Shown here in pieces: positions 44,671 through 54,761 of a stretch of DNA of 64,000 nucleotides. The notes under the pieces were generated by a model. It was not told where the DNA came from. It made no database searches and was given only the letters and a program-made list of their open reading frames with translations. A program made the position numbers and the translations under genes. The DNA is from Cylindrodendrum hubeiense (lineage: Eukaryota; Ascomycota; Sordariomycetes; Hypocreales; Nectriaceae), in NCBI GenBank assembly GCA_014621425.1, contig JAANBB010000069.1, forward strand, positions 62,001-126,000, written 5' to 3'. How positions within the stretch are numbered: position 1 is the stretch's first letter; every line of letters begins with the position of its first letter.

Positions 44671-46946
44671 GATTCTGGCTTCCTTCCCTGATAGAGAGGT
44701 ACACTCCTCTAAATTGCAGATCTACGGGGATTCTTTGTACTAGAGATAGGCTTTGCCCGGTTTGAATCGAGAGTTTGGGAACGTGAGGGTCAAGGAACAA
44801 ACGCGGGATTAAGGGGTAAGATTTCCATGGCGTGAGACGTCTGCTCGCTCTCGCCTTATGGCTCGATGGAAATATTAATTGGGACTTAGAGACCTTATAA
44901 GATACCTTGAACCTTCATAATGCGTGTGATTATCGTGAGCGCTGTCCGGACTACAAAGTGAAACGAAAGAAGTGAATCTGGACTACTTCGATTGCTCCCC
45001 TAGGGCCGCGATGCATGATTTTAATTAGAACCGTTGCGAAGCAGCTTTCAAGACTGAATGCAATTGATTTGAAAAGATTGAAGACATAAAGTAATATAAA
45101 CTGGAATTAAGCAAGTCACTATAGCGGTTTCTTTGCCTCCTTATCGTGATGGACAGAGATGCTCACCAGGCAAAACCAACGTAGGGTAGCAAACTCAGTC
45201 TCGATGAAAATTCGCGTAATGGAACAACAACCACACATCAACTAACTAAGAAATTGCTAACGGGAATGCTAGTAGTGTGGTAATATGACAAGGTACCATG
45301 AGAAGAAATCAAAAACTGTAAAAATATGTCATACTTCTATAATAACTGGAAAATAACCTTGACTAGTAGTAATTCGTGTTGCTTTATAGACATGTGAAAA
45401 AAATCGTTGCTGCATGATAAGGCTCGCCTGTGTTCGGAGCTGTCTATACCTCACTATGTGATGGGATACGTATTCGCTTCTAAGTTTACATCACCATGGA
45501 TCTGAAGGATCAGTGCCAAATCTACGATTATACATGATTGTGACTGCAACCATAAAATAATGAGCTCTTTATAAATCCACTACAATACCCTACACGGAAA
45601 TCATGCCAGCTAGCTATCCCTCACATTTAACCATGTATATTGTTACGAGATGTGACCTCCAATGATGCACCGGACTGCTGCCCCTGAAACCATGAAATGG
45701 CACACATCGGAAATAGTCAACTGTACTCGGTAAGGTAAAGAACAATTCTGTTACAAACCAGTGTTGGTACCTCAACTATTTGTGCCCTGTAGAGCAGGTC
45801 TACGCTGGAATGTAAGTTGAGTGCCAATACTGCACAACACTTACCGCGGTAAATTCCATGCGTTTAAACGACCCACGTGGGAGGATATATCATATTAGTA
45901 GGATTAACTGGACCCGTGCATGAGGGTTGCCTGGCTGTGGATGCCTCGTAGAGCCAGATAGCTGTTGGGCGCTCAATCCGTGACACTGGTGATACATGGA
46001 CCCCTGCATCTGGATAAAATGTTTTTATCCCCTGTCCACCATGGTGGATTTATCTCAAGACTTAGATAAGGTAAAGTGTCATCCTACGCTAGATAGTGGC
46101 GCTATATCAAATCGCTGGTGACAGAGTGAAGGTTATTAGATACAATGCCAAAGTCTACTTCGCGATAATATCACGGCTTGCAAGGGAGTGGCAAAGTAAG
46201 TCCGCGCCGGTGGTAGCCCCGCGTTTACGAGCTAGCTTGTTAATGGGGCTTTCCCATAAAAACAAGCAGTCGTATCAGATGTAGCTATTAAGCAGGAAAA
46301 TGTGCTGGCTTTGTAGCGTTATGGATATGAGCGTCGTATCAAAGCCAGTGGTATCTCTCTGTGCATAGCCGAGCAGCTGATTCCTACGTTGCACTTGGGT
46401 ACCGGTCGGGCTGGGTAGCAGAAGTGGACAGCGTGATAAAATGTGACACGAGGCAGCAAGCCTTGTTCTTAATTTCAACGTGTCCATCGATTTCAACCAA
46501 GAATAGTGAACTACGTGGAGGCCTAGTGGATGCCTTCGTCACCCAATACCATCTGCCGCGTGCACATTCCACAATGCCTTGGTCCAGCGCGCGCCACGAC
46601 CGCGAGCCTTGGCCTTAACGTCATCCACATCTCCTTCTATTAATGTAGAAGCCACAATAGGTAGCATAACGTCTAGTCGAGCGAGGCAATCAATAAGATT
46701 GGTGCTCCCAACGAGGCAGGGATGCGACCCAATATATGTGGATCAGGCTGGGCTGGGCTACGTACATAGTAAGCGCACAGGTGTGCACGAGAAAAGCCAA
46801 TCATATCCAGTCTAACGGCACAGTTGAGCCTCATAACACCTCTCAGGTTGCGAATTTGAGTATTTGAACCCTCTTCACATCCCACGCGCGCAAGATCGAA
46901 TGCCAACTTCCTGTCGCCTCATCTGCTGGTCGATTTGTCTGCTGCA
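44671..46946. other. gene-free stretch, 2.3 kb
   Basis: AT-rich DNA between the carbonic anhydrase and the HET-zinc finger gene. Short frames (46096-46284, 46361-46618, 46579-46815) are not convincing. A small inverted repeat GCACAGGTGTGC lies near 46775-46786, 160 bp before the HET gene. No repeat family or RNA gene was recognised. Confidence 0.45.
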
Positions 46947-49364
46947 ATGAGGCTCTTAGACGTCAACACATTCAAGCTTATCAATTACGGCCAAGCCACA
47001 GACTGGCCTGCTTACGCAGCGGTATCCCACTGTCGAGAGGATGCAGAACTTACTATTGATGAACTGCGAAACCGAGATGCGCAGGATCTAGACGCAGATC
47101 CCGAGAGAGCAACCTTCACATGGATCTTACAGGCATGCTCTGAAGCCCGAGCTTTAGGGATTGGGATGATCTGGGTAGATTCGCTGTGCGTCGATAGATC
47201 GTCGTGTGCAGAGCTGTCTGAGGCCATCAACTCCATGTTTCGAATATACCAAGGCTCACAGATATGTCTTGTGCATCTCAGCGACATTGATGCACGACAG
47301 ACGCCACTTGCAAGTCCAGTGGAACACATTCAGAAAAGCAGGTGGACGAGCCAGGTCTGGATGCTCCAAGAACTTATTGCATCGGAGCATTTGCAGTTTT
47401 ACGACAACCAATGGACACTTATGGGAAGTAAAAGAACACTGCTTCCAATGCTTTCTCGTCTTCTCCACATCGACAGTGCTGTCCTGGACAACTCAAAATG
47501 TCTCTTTGACTTTTCGATCGGGCGGCGAATGTCCTGGGCCTCTCGGCTCTCAGCTATTCGACACGAGGACGTTGCATATTCATTACTAGGGATATTTGGA
47601 GTCAAGATGAATATCATCTACGGCGAAGGTGGAAGGGCATTTATTCGTTTGCAAGATGAAATCTTAAAAGATACATACGACGTTTCGCTGTTTGCCTGGA
47701 CATCCGACGATGATCAAGAGTATCGAGGTCTCTATGGGCACTCTCCCTCCGAATACACCCACTTTGCATCTCAATCGAACCCGATGCCTCTGCGAATCCG
47801 AGGGCAGATGCACATAAGATCCGCTGGAATACTTGTCGATGACGAGTTTGAATTTTGCAGTACAGGGGATGAGATAGTCCTGTGTCTTTTAGGTCTGAGA
47901 TTTCAGGAAGGCAACACTGTGGGATTCGGAATTCATTTGGTAGAGTGGGACAATCGATATGTACGATCATCCTCGTCGCTTCTTATCAATGTGGACGACT
48001 TCCCAAAGCGAAGCGCAAGAAGAATTTGCGTCAGCCGCGACGTGACCCGAAAAGACTCCAGCATTATCGCCACGCAGGTTTCTCCTCAGTTACAACAGCC
48101 AAACATTTGTTTTGGATCTATTACAACAGGTTTGGGAAATAAGACCGATGGGATGGAAACTCCAATGCCGGACAAAAGCGCCTCAACCGCAAACCAGATC
48201 GTTCCGAATTGGACTATGCCCAGCACATATATCATTACACGTGATGCTAGACCTGACAAGGCCACACCCTCTACTTATGGGACTTCAGCTGTATTTCTCC
48301 GTGCGATGTTACGGTTGACAACCTTTCGCAGCAGCAGCAGCAGCAAGGATGGAGATATGTTTGTGCAAGATCAAGGCGCAGTTGAGAAATATCACAACAC
48401 GCAGCCAGAGAATTCAAAACATCATAAGAAGCGTCCAAGAGATATGAGCGAATTGGATGATAGCTCGGAATCGGAGGCAGATATGGAATCCCATGCAAGT
48501 TCGATGGAACACACCCTGGATGAGAACCACCCATTAATGAATTTTGTGGATGAGTTGACGGACCATGGTCTGGCTCTCTTCTCTCAATTAATTTCAAGTC
48601 TTAGCCACGAACGAGATGTAAATACTACACACCCAACGAGAAAAAGACAGAAGGTGAAGGATTTTGAAGAGAAGGCCGATTCTGAGTGTATTCAACACTT
48701 GGAAAATGCGGACAGTGTTGTCAAGAGTCCAAGAAACAAGAACCCGTTATTCGCATGCCCCTTTCAGGCTCGCACACCCGATCAATATAGTTTGTGCCTC
48801 AAGGAAGGTGGATTTTCTAGCTTTCGGGGCCTCTGTCGACATCTCTTAGTATCACACCGCCTACCATACTATTGTCCCGTTTGCGGCCAAACCTTCACCA
48901 TGGCTGGAATTCGCGACGATCACATCAGAAAAAGATCGTGCAGTCCAACAAATGCGCCAGAGATCGAAGGCGTTTCCGACAATCAGATTATTCAACTTTT
49001 TCAGCGAGCTGATTCACTCAAGTCCAAAGAGGAACAATGGTGCTCCGTCTGGCACACTATTTTTCGTGGAAATGAAAGGCCCCCAGTGCCGTATTCCGCA
49101 TCTAAAGTCGAATCATGTATCCGCTCACTCAGGGACTATTGGTCAAAAGATGGACAAGGTGTGATTTGTTCTTTCGTTGAATCAAAAGAGCTACGAGGTG
49201 CCACAGTTCACGTAAGCAAAGAAGAGACGATTGCCTTGAGTCAAATGATTTTAGATCGAATGGTTGATCGACTTGTCAAGCTTCTAATTCCAATCGAAGA
49301 TGGGAAACGTGATGAAGAGGAATTTAGAGACCTTCTGGAAATACTACGGGAGGCGTCACCTTGA
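46947..49364 (+). CDS. HET-domain protein fused to paired zinc finger, subtype T1 (cassette B)
   Basis: An intronless gene of 805 residues from the ATG at 46947 (MRLLDVNTFKL); the frame extends 4 codons upstream only with TTG. Residues 1-260 are a HET domain: AAVSHC, IGMIWVDSLCVDRSSCAELS, AINSMFRIY, WMLQELIASEHLQFYD, RMSWASRLSAIRHEDVAYS and LLGIFGVKMNIIYGEG. Residues 330-600 are a linker with a Ser run and acidic stretches. Residues 604-665 hold the two fingers (FACPFQARTPDQYSLC, FRGLCRHLLVSH, YYCPVCGQTF, DDHIRKRSC), then EQWCSVWHTIFRGNERPPVPY. HET domains trigger incompatibility-type cell death when partners differ. The finger part may be the sensing or DNA/protein-binding module. The zinc-finger half is clearly related to the gene at 30744, which has no HET part. 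Confidence 0.9.
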   Translation: MRLLDVNTFKLINYGQATDWPAYAAVSHCREDAELTIDELRNRDAQDLDADPERATFTWILQACSEARALGIGMIWVDSLCVDRSSCAELSEAINSMFRIYQGSQICLVHLSDIDARQTPLASPVEHIQKSRWTSQVWMLQELIASEHLQFYDNQWTLMGSKRTLLPMLSRLLHIDSAVLDNSKCLFDFSIGRRMSWASRLSAIRHEDVAYSLLGIFGVKMNIIYGEGGRAFIRLQDEILKDTYDVSLFAWTSDDDQEYRGLYGHSPSEYTHFASQSNPMPLRIRGQMHIRSAGILVDDEFEFCSTGDEIVLCLLGLRFQEGNTVGFGIHLVEWDNRYVRSSSSLLINVDDFPKRSARRICVSRDVTRKDSSIIATQVSPQLQQPNICFGSITTGLGNKTDGMETPMPDKSASTANQIVPNWTMPSTYIITRDARPDKATPSTYGTSAVFLRAMLRLTTFRSSSSSKDGDMFVQDQGAVEKYHNTQPENSKHHKKRPRDMSELDDSSESEADMESHASSMEHTLDENHPLMNFVDELTDHGLALFSQLISSLSHERDVNTTHPTRKRQKVKDFEEKADSECIQHLENADSVVKSPRNKNPLFACPFQARTPDQYSLCLKEGGFSSFRGLCRHLLVSHRLPYYCPVCGQTFTMAGIRDDHIRKRSCSPTNAPEIEGVSDNQIIQLFQRADSLKSKEEQWCSVWHTIFRGNERPPVPYSASKVESCIRSLRDYWSKDGQGVICSFVESKELRGATVHVSKEETIALSQMILDRMVDRLVKLLIPIEDGKRDEEEFRDLLEILREASP

Positions 49365-50975
49365 CTTATTTGAGCTTTGATACGCGCAAGCTCAGAGGTA
49401 GGTGTCTGACAACTAGAAAGACGAGTGAAGTTGATTTTATGATAGTTTCACCTAGGCTCTTAAATTCATCTACAGAAGACTTACCTATGTGTCATTGTAA
49501 CAATGCGGACATATAAATCTCGATGTATTTCTTTTTGGATCGTCTCACCAAGAAAATCGAGAATCGTAGCCATGGCGAACGCCATGAATGTTTTGGGGTT
49601 CTAACCCGAAAGAGATCACCACCAAAATTAAGATCTTGCAATATTGTCTCTAATATGTGTTGACAGTTCACGCTGGGATTGGTACTTGATGGTTGCACTG
49701 AGCCGGGAAATGACTCACATGTACAGATGCCGTCACCGGGCATGCGCCTTGTACAGGTGCTCTTATTCGTACAGGTGGATTGTCTGATGTGAATATGACA
49801 TGCTAGTTTCAAGCGAAATGGGATTCTGAAATCACGTCTCACCCGGCCCCAATGACACTGGGAACCTAGCGAGGCTGTTGAGGCCGCCGAGCGTAGTCAT
49901 GATTTCGTTGGCTTGTTACCCAAACTGCCTCTGCGTCGTCTTCTTCCGCGTTGAGCACGGAGTTTACTTCTGCTCCAAAGCCATGGCAATTACTGTGGCT
50001 TCCTTGTATGTTCAGCCGAGGCTGACCTGGTTGGGCGCGAGGATGTGGGTTAATTGAAGTTGTTGAAGCTCTCACAAATAATTGTCAAGCTGTACGACAA
50101 TACAAACAAAGGTGAGCCGCATCCCGATGATAACTGGTCTAGCAGCTAAACAAGAAAGTAAATGGCGATCAGGGGCCGTAATAGCTGCGATAAATAAAGG
50201 CCGGACCAGCCGGCACCTTAGATAGACCATTATCCTGCTCTGTCAACGTTATTAAGACCCTTATTGCTGTGATTGACCGTGACCTCAATTCGGCCGCCTG
50301 TTCATAGATCAATTCTGCTACCCAAAAGCTAGCAAATTTGCGGCTGGCGGGTGTGGTTGGTTTTGCCCAGTGTGCTTTCGTGCACATCTCACCATGAGTA
50401 TTCTAGTAGTTTGATCGATGCGTACGTCAGTAGCAAGATCCAGAAGAGTAGAGAGACATGACTTGGTGCACCTTGAGTGCAAGAGGATAGAACTTCTGTT
50501 GGGAGGCCTATCCTTGGTGGTGGACAGATATTGCTCAAAGTACTGCCCCTAACTAGCAGCGTTTAGATTCCTTGCGATGGAAATAATCGAAACTAGTAGG
50601 ATTTATTGTAAGTACAGTTTTTGTAGAGTGAGATGCAGGGCTACGCATTAATGACGCAGAAGGTCCCACAGTATTCCACAGCTTTCTGTGAGATAGCTTC
50701 AAAACTCACCAGGGGCACAGCTTTGTAGGAGTCAAGCAACCCCGCGGACATATATAAAAGGGCTTACGGATGGACAGTCAACACGAAACAGTTAAAGATT
50801 ATCATAGCTGACCACGCTTTGTGAGTATCCTGCATGGTTGGAGTACGAACTGAGAAAGTATGTATTGCAATTTAATAGAGAGTAAATAAGTGAATAATTA
50901 ATGCGTTGAGGAGAACATTTATATTCGGCCAACGGCCTTGGTGCTGCCACCCTTAAAGGCCATAGACTAGCTCAG
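49365..50975. other. intergenic, 1.6 kb, with an orphan promoter-like site
   Basis: Lies between the HET fusion (+) and T2 of cassette B (-), which converge. A minus-strand frame at 49492-49842 has a Cys-rich stretch (STCTNKSTCTRRMPGDGICT) but no clear gene structure. A strong TATATAAAAG box faces right at about 50752-50761, although no plus-strand gene follows. Confidence 0.45.
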
Positions 50976-52676
50976 TTATACAGAGCCCTCATCGGAAGAA
51001 CTCAACCATAAATTCCATTCCCAGCCACTGGGTAACTCTTCCGTAGCGTCAAACAGATCCTGATCATATAGTGTATCGCAAAAAGGCTCAATATCCTGCC
51101 AATCTTGTTGCAGATCCTGCCCCAATTCTGTTGGATTATTTCTTTGGCTGAATTTCTCCATCATTGCTTTGCCTTCTTCGACTGGTTGTGATGAGGTATT
51201 CTCAATTGCCAAAGGCGTTGTTCTATCCATCTCAATAGATGAATTAGACATCTGAGACTGGAATAGGTTAAAGACCGTTCCCACAACATTATCTAACAAA
51301 CAAGGATCAACCCCATTTTTGTGTGTATCATCCAGCACATTCGGAATGATTGCGTCCCTTTTGAGTTCCCAGAAATCCCTAATTTGTGACATGACCTCCT
51401 CGAGATAGTTACCTAAATAGCAGGATTCGGGCCGGAGCTGATCTTGAAACACTATATCCCAAATTATAAACCACTGATCCTCAGTTGATAGGCCTCGACT
51501 ATTGCTGCGTTTGAGATCCTTTTTTTGCCATTCTGAGATACCACCAACCTGAGACTCTAGCCCCTTTTTGCAATGTGGTAGATGTTGATCTCTTGCTTCG
51601 GCGTTCAAAAACTCCTTAGAGCAACGAGTGCAATAAAACTCGGGATTCATATGTTTTCTATAAATGTGCTGTTTCACATCCTTAACTCGCCGAAGTTCAT
51701 ATTTGAGGCAGTCATGATGCCTATGACGATCTCGCTTGTAGAATGGACAAGAAAGAAGGGTGTGTGTCTTTGCGGTGTTGATTTGAGGCTTCCTCTCCAT
51801 AGGCTGTGACGTGATGAGATTTGGATGACTTTTGGGCGAATCATAACGACTTCTTTTGTTAAGCTTCGATTCATCACTTTCCAACTTGATTAAGGTTGCT
51901 GGGTACAACTTCCTTTTTCTTGAGTCTAATGCACAAGTCGTGAAGCCCAGCTTGGGACTGGCTGCAAGAGCTCCGTTGGTGAAGCCGCGGACTGGACAGT
52001 CGCCGTTGAAATCCAAATCACAAGTCTTCGGATATTGAAACTGGCTTGTAAAAGCAGGGTATCGGTCAGACCAATCCGTTCCAAATATCTCCAGAACTTG
52101 TTGGGAATCTCGTATCACGCCATCGGTCTTCAGAACTGGTACGGGGACATTGGGGGGATCGTCATCGCGGCGTCGTTTGCCTATCCATTTAAAGAGTCCA
52201 TATCAGCTAATGGCTTGAGTCGAGAATAGCTTGCATTGTGTATGAATGAAATACTGGAAAGACGGTATGTCGGGACTTCTGGTGAATGAGCTGCATTGTA
52301 GATATAACTTACGCCCATTGACTGTATGATGACTGTATGGTTCTTGAGGAACTTGAGAGAACTCTGACAGCGGATTAACGCCATTTATAATCGTGTCTTG
52401 GAACTCTAGCAAGCCGCCGTCAACAGATTCCGTGTAGCCTCCAAATAATGGATATGCAGTGTTTGGATCACTTGCGACTAGAGTGGTATTGTCAACGCGT
52501 ATAGAAAATTGCAAGCTATCGATCGCGAATGGATCTTCCAAAGAGGCGTCGCAAGCATTGAGCATCTGTGGCTGGATGGTATTGTTTTCTTTCTGGAAGT
52601 GCTCATCAACGCCATTTCTTGTTATTGGCTCTTGGAAGAATTCCATGGCATGGGCCGTAGGTTGATAACAGCGCAT
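50976..52676 (-). CDS. paired zinc-finger protein, subtype T2 (cassette B)
   Basis: Exons 52676-52313 and 52180-50976 with a 132-nt intron (GTAAGT...GATAG) give 522 residues. The ATG at 52676 (MRCYQPTAH) matches the start of the T2 gene at 36031, and the first intron has the same phase 1. Downstream of the splice comes the basic RKRRR, then a polar linker with a second basic patch (SRKRKLY). Finger 1 begins LSCPFYKRDRHRHHDC near residue 266 with VKQHIYRKH; finger 2 is FYCTRCSKEF with H/C partners. Then come EDQWFIIWDIVF and RPESCYLGNYLEEVMSQIRD, nearly the same as in the other T2. The C-terminus is acidic and ends DEGSV. It is closer to its cassette-A partner than to T1 or T3. Function unknown. 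Confidence 0.85.
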
Positions 52677-53049
52677 TGGTCCGTGGACCTTCGCAGGACA
52701 AGTTGAAGGAATAACAAGGGAATCCGGTGTCTTTTCGGAGAGCGTGACCAGCAGGGTAGAAGAGGTAAGGTTCAGTCTGACCGGACTTTCGTGGTCCACA
52801 CCATCGGGACCGAAGTGTTTAGGCCGGATATATTTGCACTTTCATTCGGAGAAAAAGCATGGTGGATATGAGAGTTAAGGAGAAATTCGGCCCCCAAGAA
52901 TTCTAGCCCTTGTGAATATGCGATGGGCTTGATACCCATGCGGAGAGACACTTGTCTCAATGGACTCATGCTTGCCGCTCATATGACATATCCCGGGCGT
53001 CCTCGCTGAAACGTGGCCATGAAGCGCAACCAACGAGCCGATGTCATTG

Positions 53050-53063
53050 TACGCAGATGCGTA
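53050..53063. promoter_or_regulatory. TACGCA-N2-TGCGTA palindrome, perfect
   Basis: TACGCAGATGCGTA, 374 bp before the T2 start on the minus strand. Confidence 0.65.
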
Positions 53064-53171
53064 GTGGAGGTATCAAAGTCAGCCTGAGTGGCAGCAAGGC
53101 AGTCTAGAAGCGGCGGAGCAGGGTGGAACCGGAGCAATGTCCGCCTCATTTAAGGCAAGGTGACGTCGGGC

Positions 53172-53185
53172 TACGCAGCTGCGTA
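53172..53185. promoter_or_regulatory. TACGCA-N2-TGCGTA palindrome, perfect
   Basis: TACGCAGCTGCGTA, 496 bp before the T2 start. The central GC makes the whole 14-mer self-complementary. Confidence 0.65.
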
Positions 53186-53520
53186 TCTACATAGCCTGTC
53201 GCGTGGAGCCTGCAAGTGCTATGTAGATGGCCAATGTGAAATAAGACGGGATAAATAAAGACAGCAGCCAGTCACTATGCGAAGGAGAAGGTGAGTGGCC
53301 CGGGTTCGAGACATGCAGTGAAGCGATCAATGCTGAGGTGATCTGGGCGAAGCTAAAGAGGCGAGAACACGATCATTTGCCGAGTGATTAATTGCGTGGA
53401 AATAACCAGCGAAGTCAATAAATACGGTAGTTCTTTTTTCCACGCGACATATAAGACACGCGCAGATTGAGTCCGGAGCTATTATGTACAAGCGAAGGGC
53501 TGGCCACTATTCTTGGCATT

Positions 53521-53887
53521 CTAAGAGCTGCATGCAGCGTTGGACGTTTTTGTTGCAAATCGCTTTTCAAATTCTGCGACGGTTGCTCCGGCTTCCAACT
53601 TCCGCTGCTTCCGTTCTGATCTCCGTTGCGGAGTGCCGCCTTGTGATCCGGATGGCTGTTGCCTCACCAGCCTGTCTTGGACTGGCGGGGAAGGATCTTG
53701 CAGCCAATATTCTAAGCGGCCATTTTGAATGCGCGGTGAGGAGCTGTTGAGAGACGGCGGACCAACGGTCAGCATCGCATCGGAATTTACATTTCTCATT
53801 GTGCAGGTCCGGGGCGAAGCAGCCCCGAGGCTGAGTGCTTACGTACCTATAGCCTCCCGTGAGAGCTGACGCTGCACTGTGGCTCAT
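53521..53887 (-). CDS. small uncharacterised protein, S family (cassette B)
   Basis: Exons 53887-53847 and 53743-53521 give 87 residues. Exon 1 encodes MSHSAASALTGGYR and is 41 nt long, ending in the same phase as its partner at 34639. The intron begins GTACGT and ends TCAACAG. Exon 2 carries YWLQDPSPPVQDRLVRQQP, then a Gln/Arg-rich stretch without the Q-Q-P repeat, and ends in EFEKRF-x3-TS. No domain, signal peptide or membrane segment is known. The conserved W-L-Q-D-P-x2-P-V-Q-D core and the kept exon layout show that it is a real gene rather than a chance frame, and the adjoining palindromes match those of the other copy. Confidence 0.78.
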
Positions 53888-53964
53888 GTTTGCAAGATAG
53901 GAGCAGTGATGATGACTGTTCAGCTTGTTACGTGACTTGGGAGGCAATAATGGGATTGCAACGT

Positions 53965-53976
53965 CAATATATATTG
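53965..53976 (-). promoter_or_regulatory. TATA-like element of S gene B
   Basis: CAATATATATTG, itself palindromic, about 83 bp before the S start at 53887. The position matches the element before S gene A. Confidence 0.55.
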
Positions 53977-54079
53977 TGCTGGTAGTCGTGTTGAGATCCA
54001 GCTGTACACCGTTGCGTACTCATCCCAAGAGAAAATGTGAAAGTTGGCACACCTCGTTGTGTGAGACAACCATGTTTAC

Positions 54080-54093
54080 TACGCACCTGCGTG
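54080..54093. promoter_or_regulatory. TACGCA-N2-TGCGTA palindrome, one mismatch
   Basis: TACGCACCTGCGTG, 193 bp before the S start and 670 bp before the T3 start. Confidence 0.6.
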
Positions 54094-54761
54094 GTGATGG
54101 CTCCGAGTTGTCAATGCGAATGGCCTCGTGCTGTTGCTGGGTGCGCGACTGCGTAGCAATTTGCCAGGGTACGGAGATTGATCAAAGACCACATCGCCTC
54201 CGCCACCATGGGTTCAATCGACATGCGAGGAAATGTGGAAAGGCTCATTAATAAATAATAGCACTTTCAATCCGCCGTGCTGCAGAGCCGACTGTAGGGG
54301 CAGGTTGACCGAGCAGCCTGGAGAGAGCCTTGCAAGGCCTCCACCGTATTTTCACAACTCGAGGCTCAGAGAGCCTTAATTCACAAATCAGGTTGAAGCC
54401 TAGGGCGCCCACGGGTGTCTGTGCGACGCTTAACACTGGGTGCGCGGCGGCGTTGTTCGCCACCTGCGAAGCCGCGCCGACCAAACACCAAAATGCTATA
54501 TCCACTTAATCAAAAGGGCTGTGGCGTAGCTGTGTTGGCTAAGTGTCGCTCACCATTCAAACATCTGGGCAATGATCGGATGTCCTGCATCTCTACTTCA
54601 ATACCTACACCACGTTGGTTCTTGGTTCTTCTATTTTGATGCTTCATCATCCCGACTGGGTTGGGTTCTGCTTTATTCGCCACGGTGCTGTAGGTCCAGA
54701 TTCAACCGTAATAACACATGGGAGTTCATCGCCTGGTACTCGGAGCCGTGCAACAACAGAT

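Larger units (their letters stand above)
52677..53520. promoter_or_regulatory. T2 promoter and S 3' end, cassette B
   Basis: 0.84 kb with two perfect palindromes at 53050 and 53172, 122 bp apart, mirroring the pair before T2 in cassette A. No separate gene was seen. Confidence 0.6.
53888..54761. promoter_or_regulatory. divergent promoter of S and T3 genes, cassette B
   Basis: 0.87 kb. It has a TATA-like element at 53965-53976 for S, a palindrome at 54080, and two weaker relatives at 54005-54018 (TACACC-GT-TGCGTA) and 54142-54155. Frames at 54248-54505 (minus) and 54415-54639 are not convincing genes. Confidence 0.55.

Noticed and set aside
54505..54600. tRNA-like A-box (TGGCGTAGCTG) before T3 of cassette B
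   Set aside because: No matching B-box GGTTCRANYCC at the right distance and no cloverleaf pairing was found.
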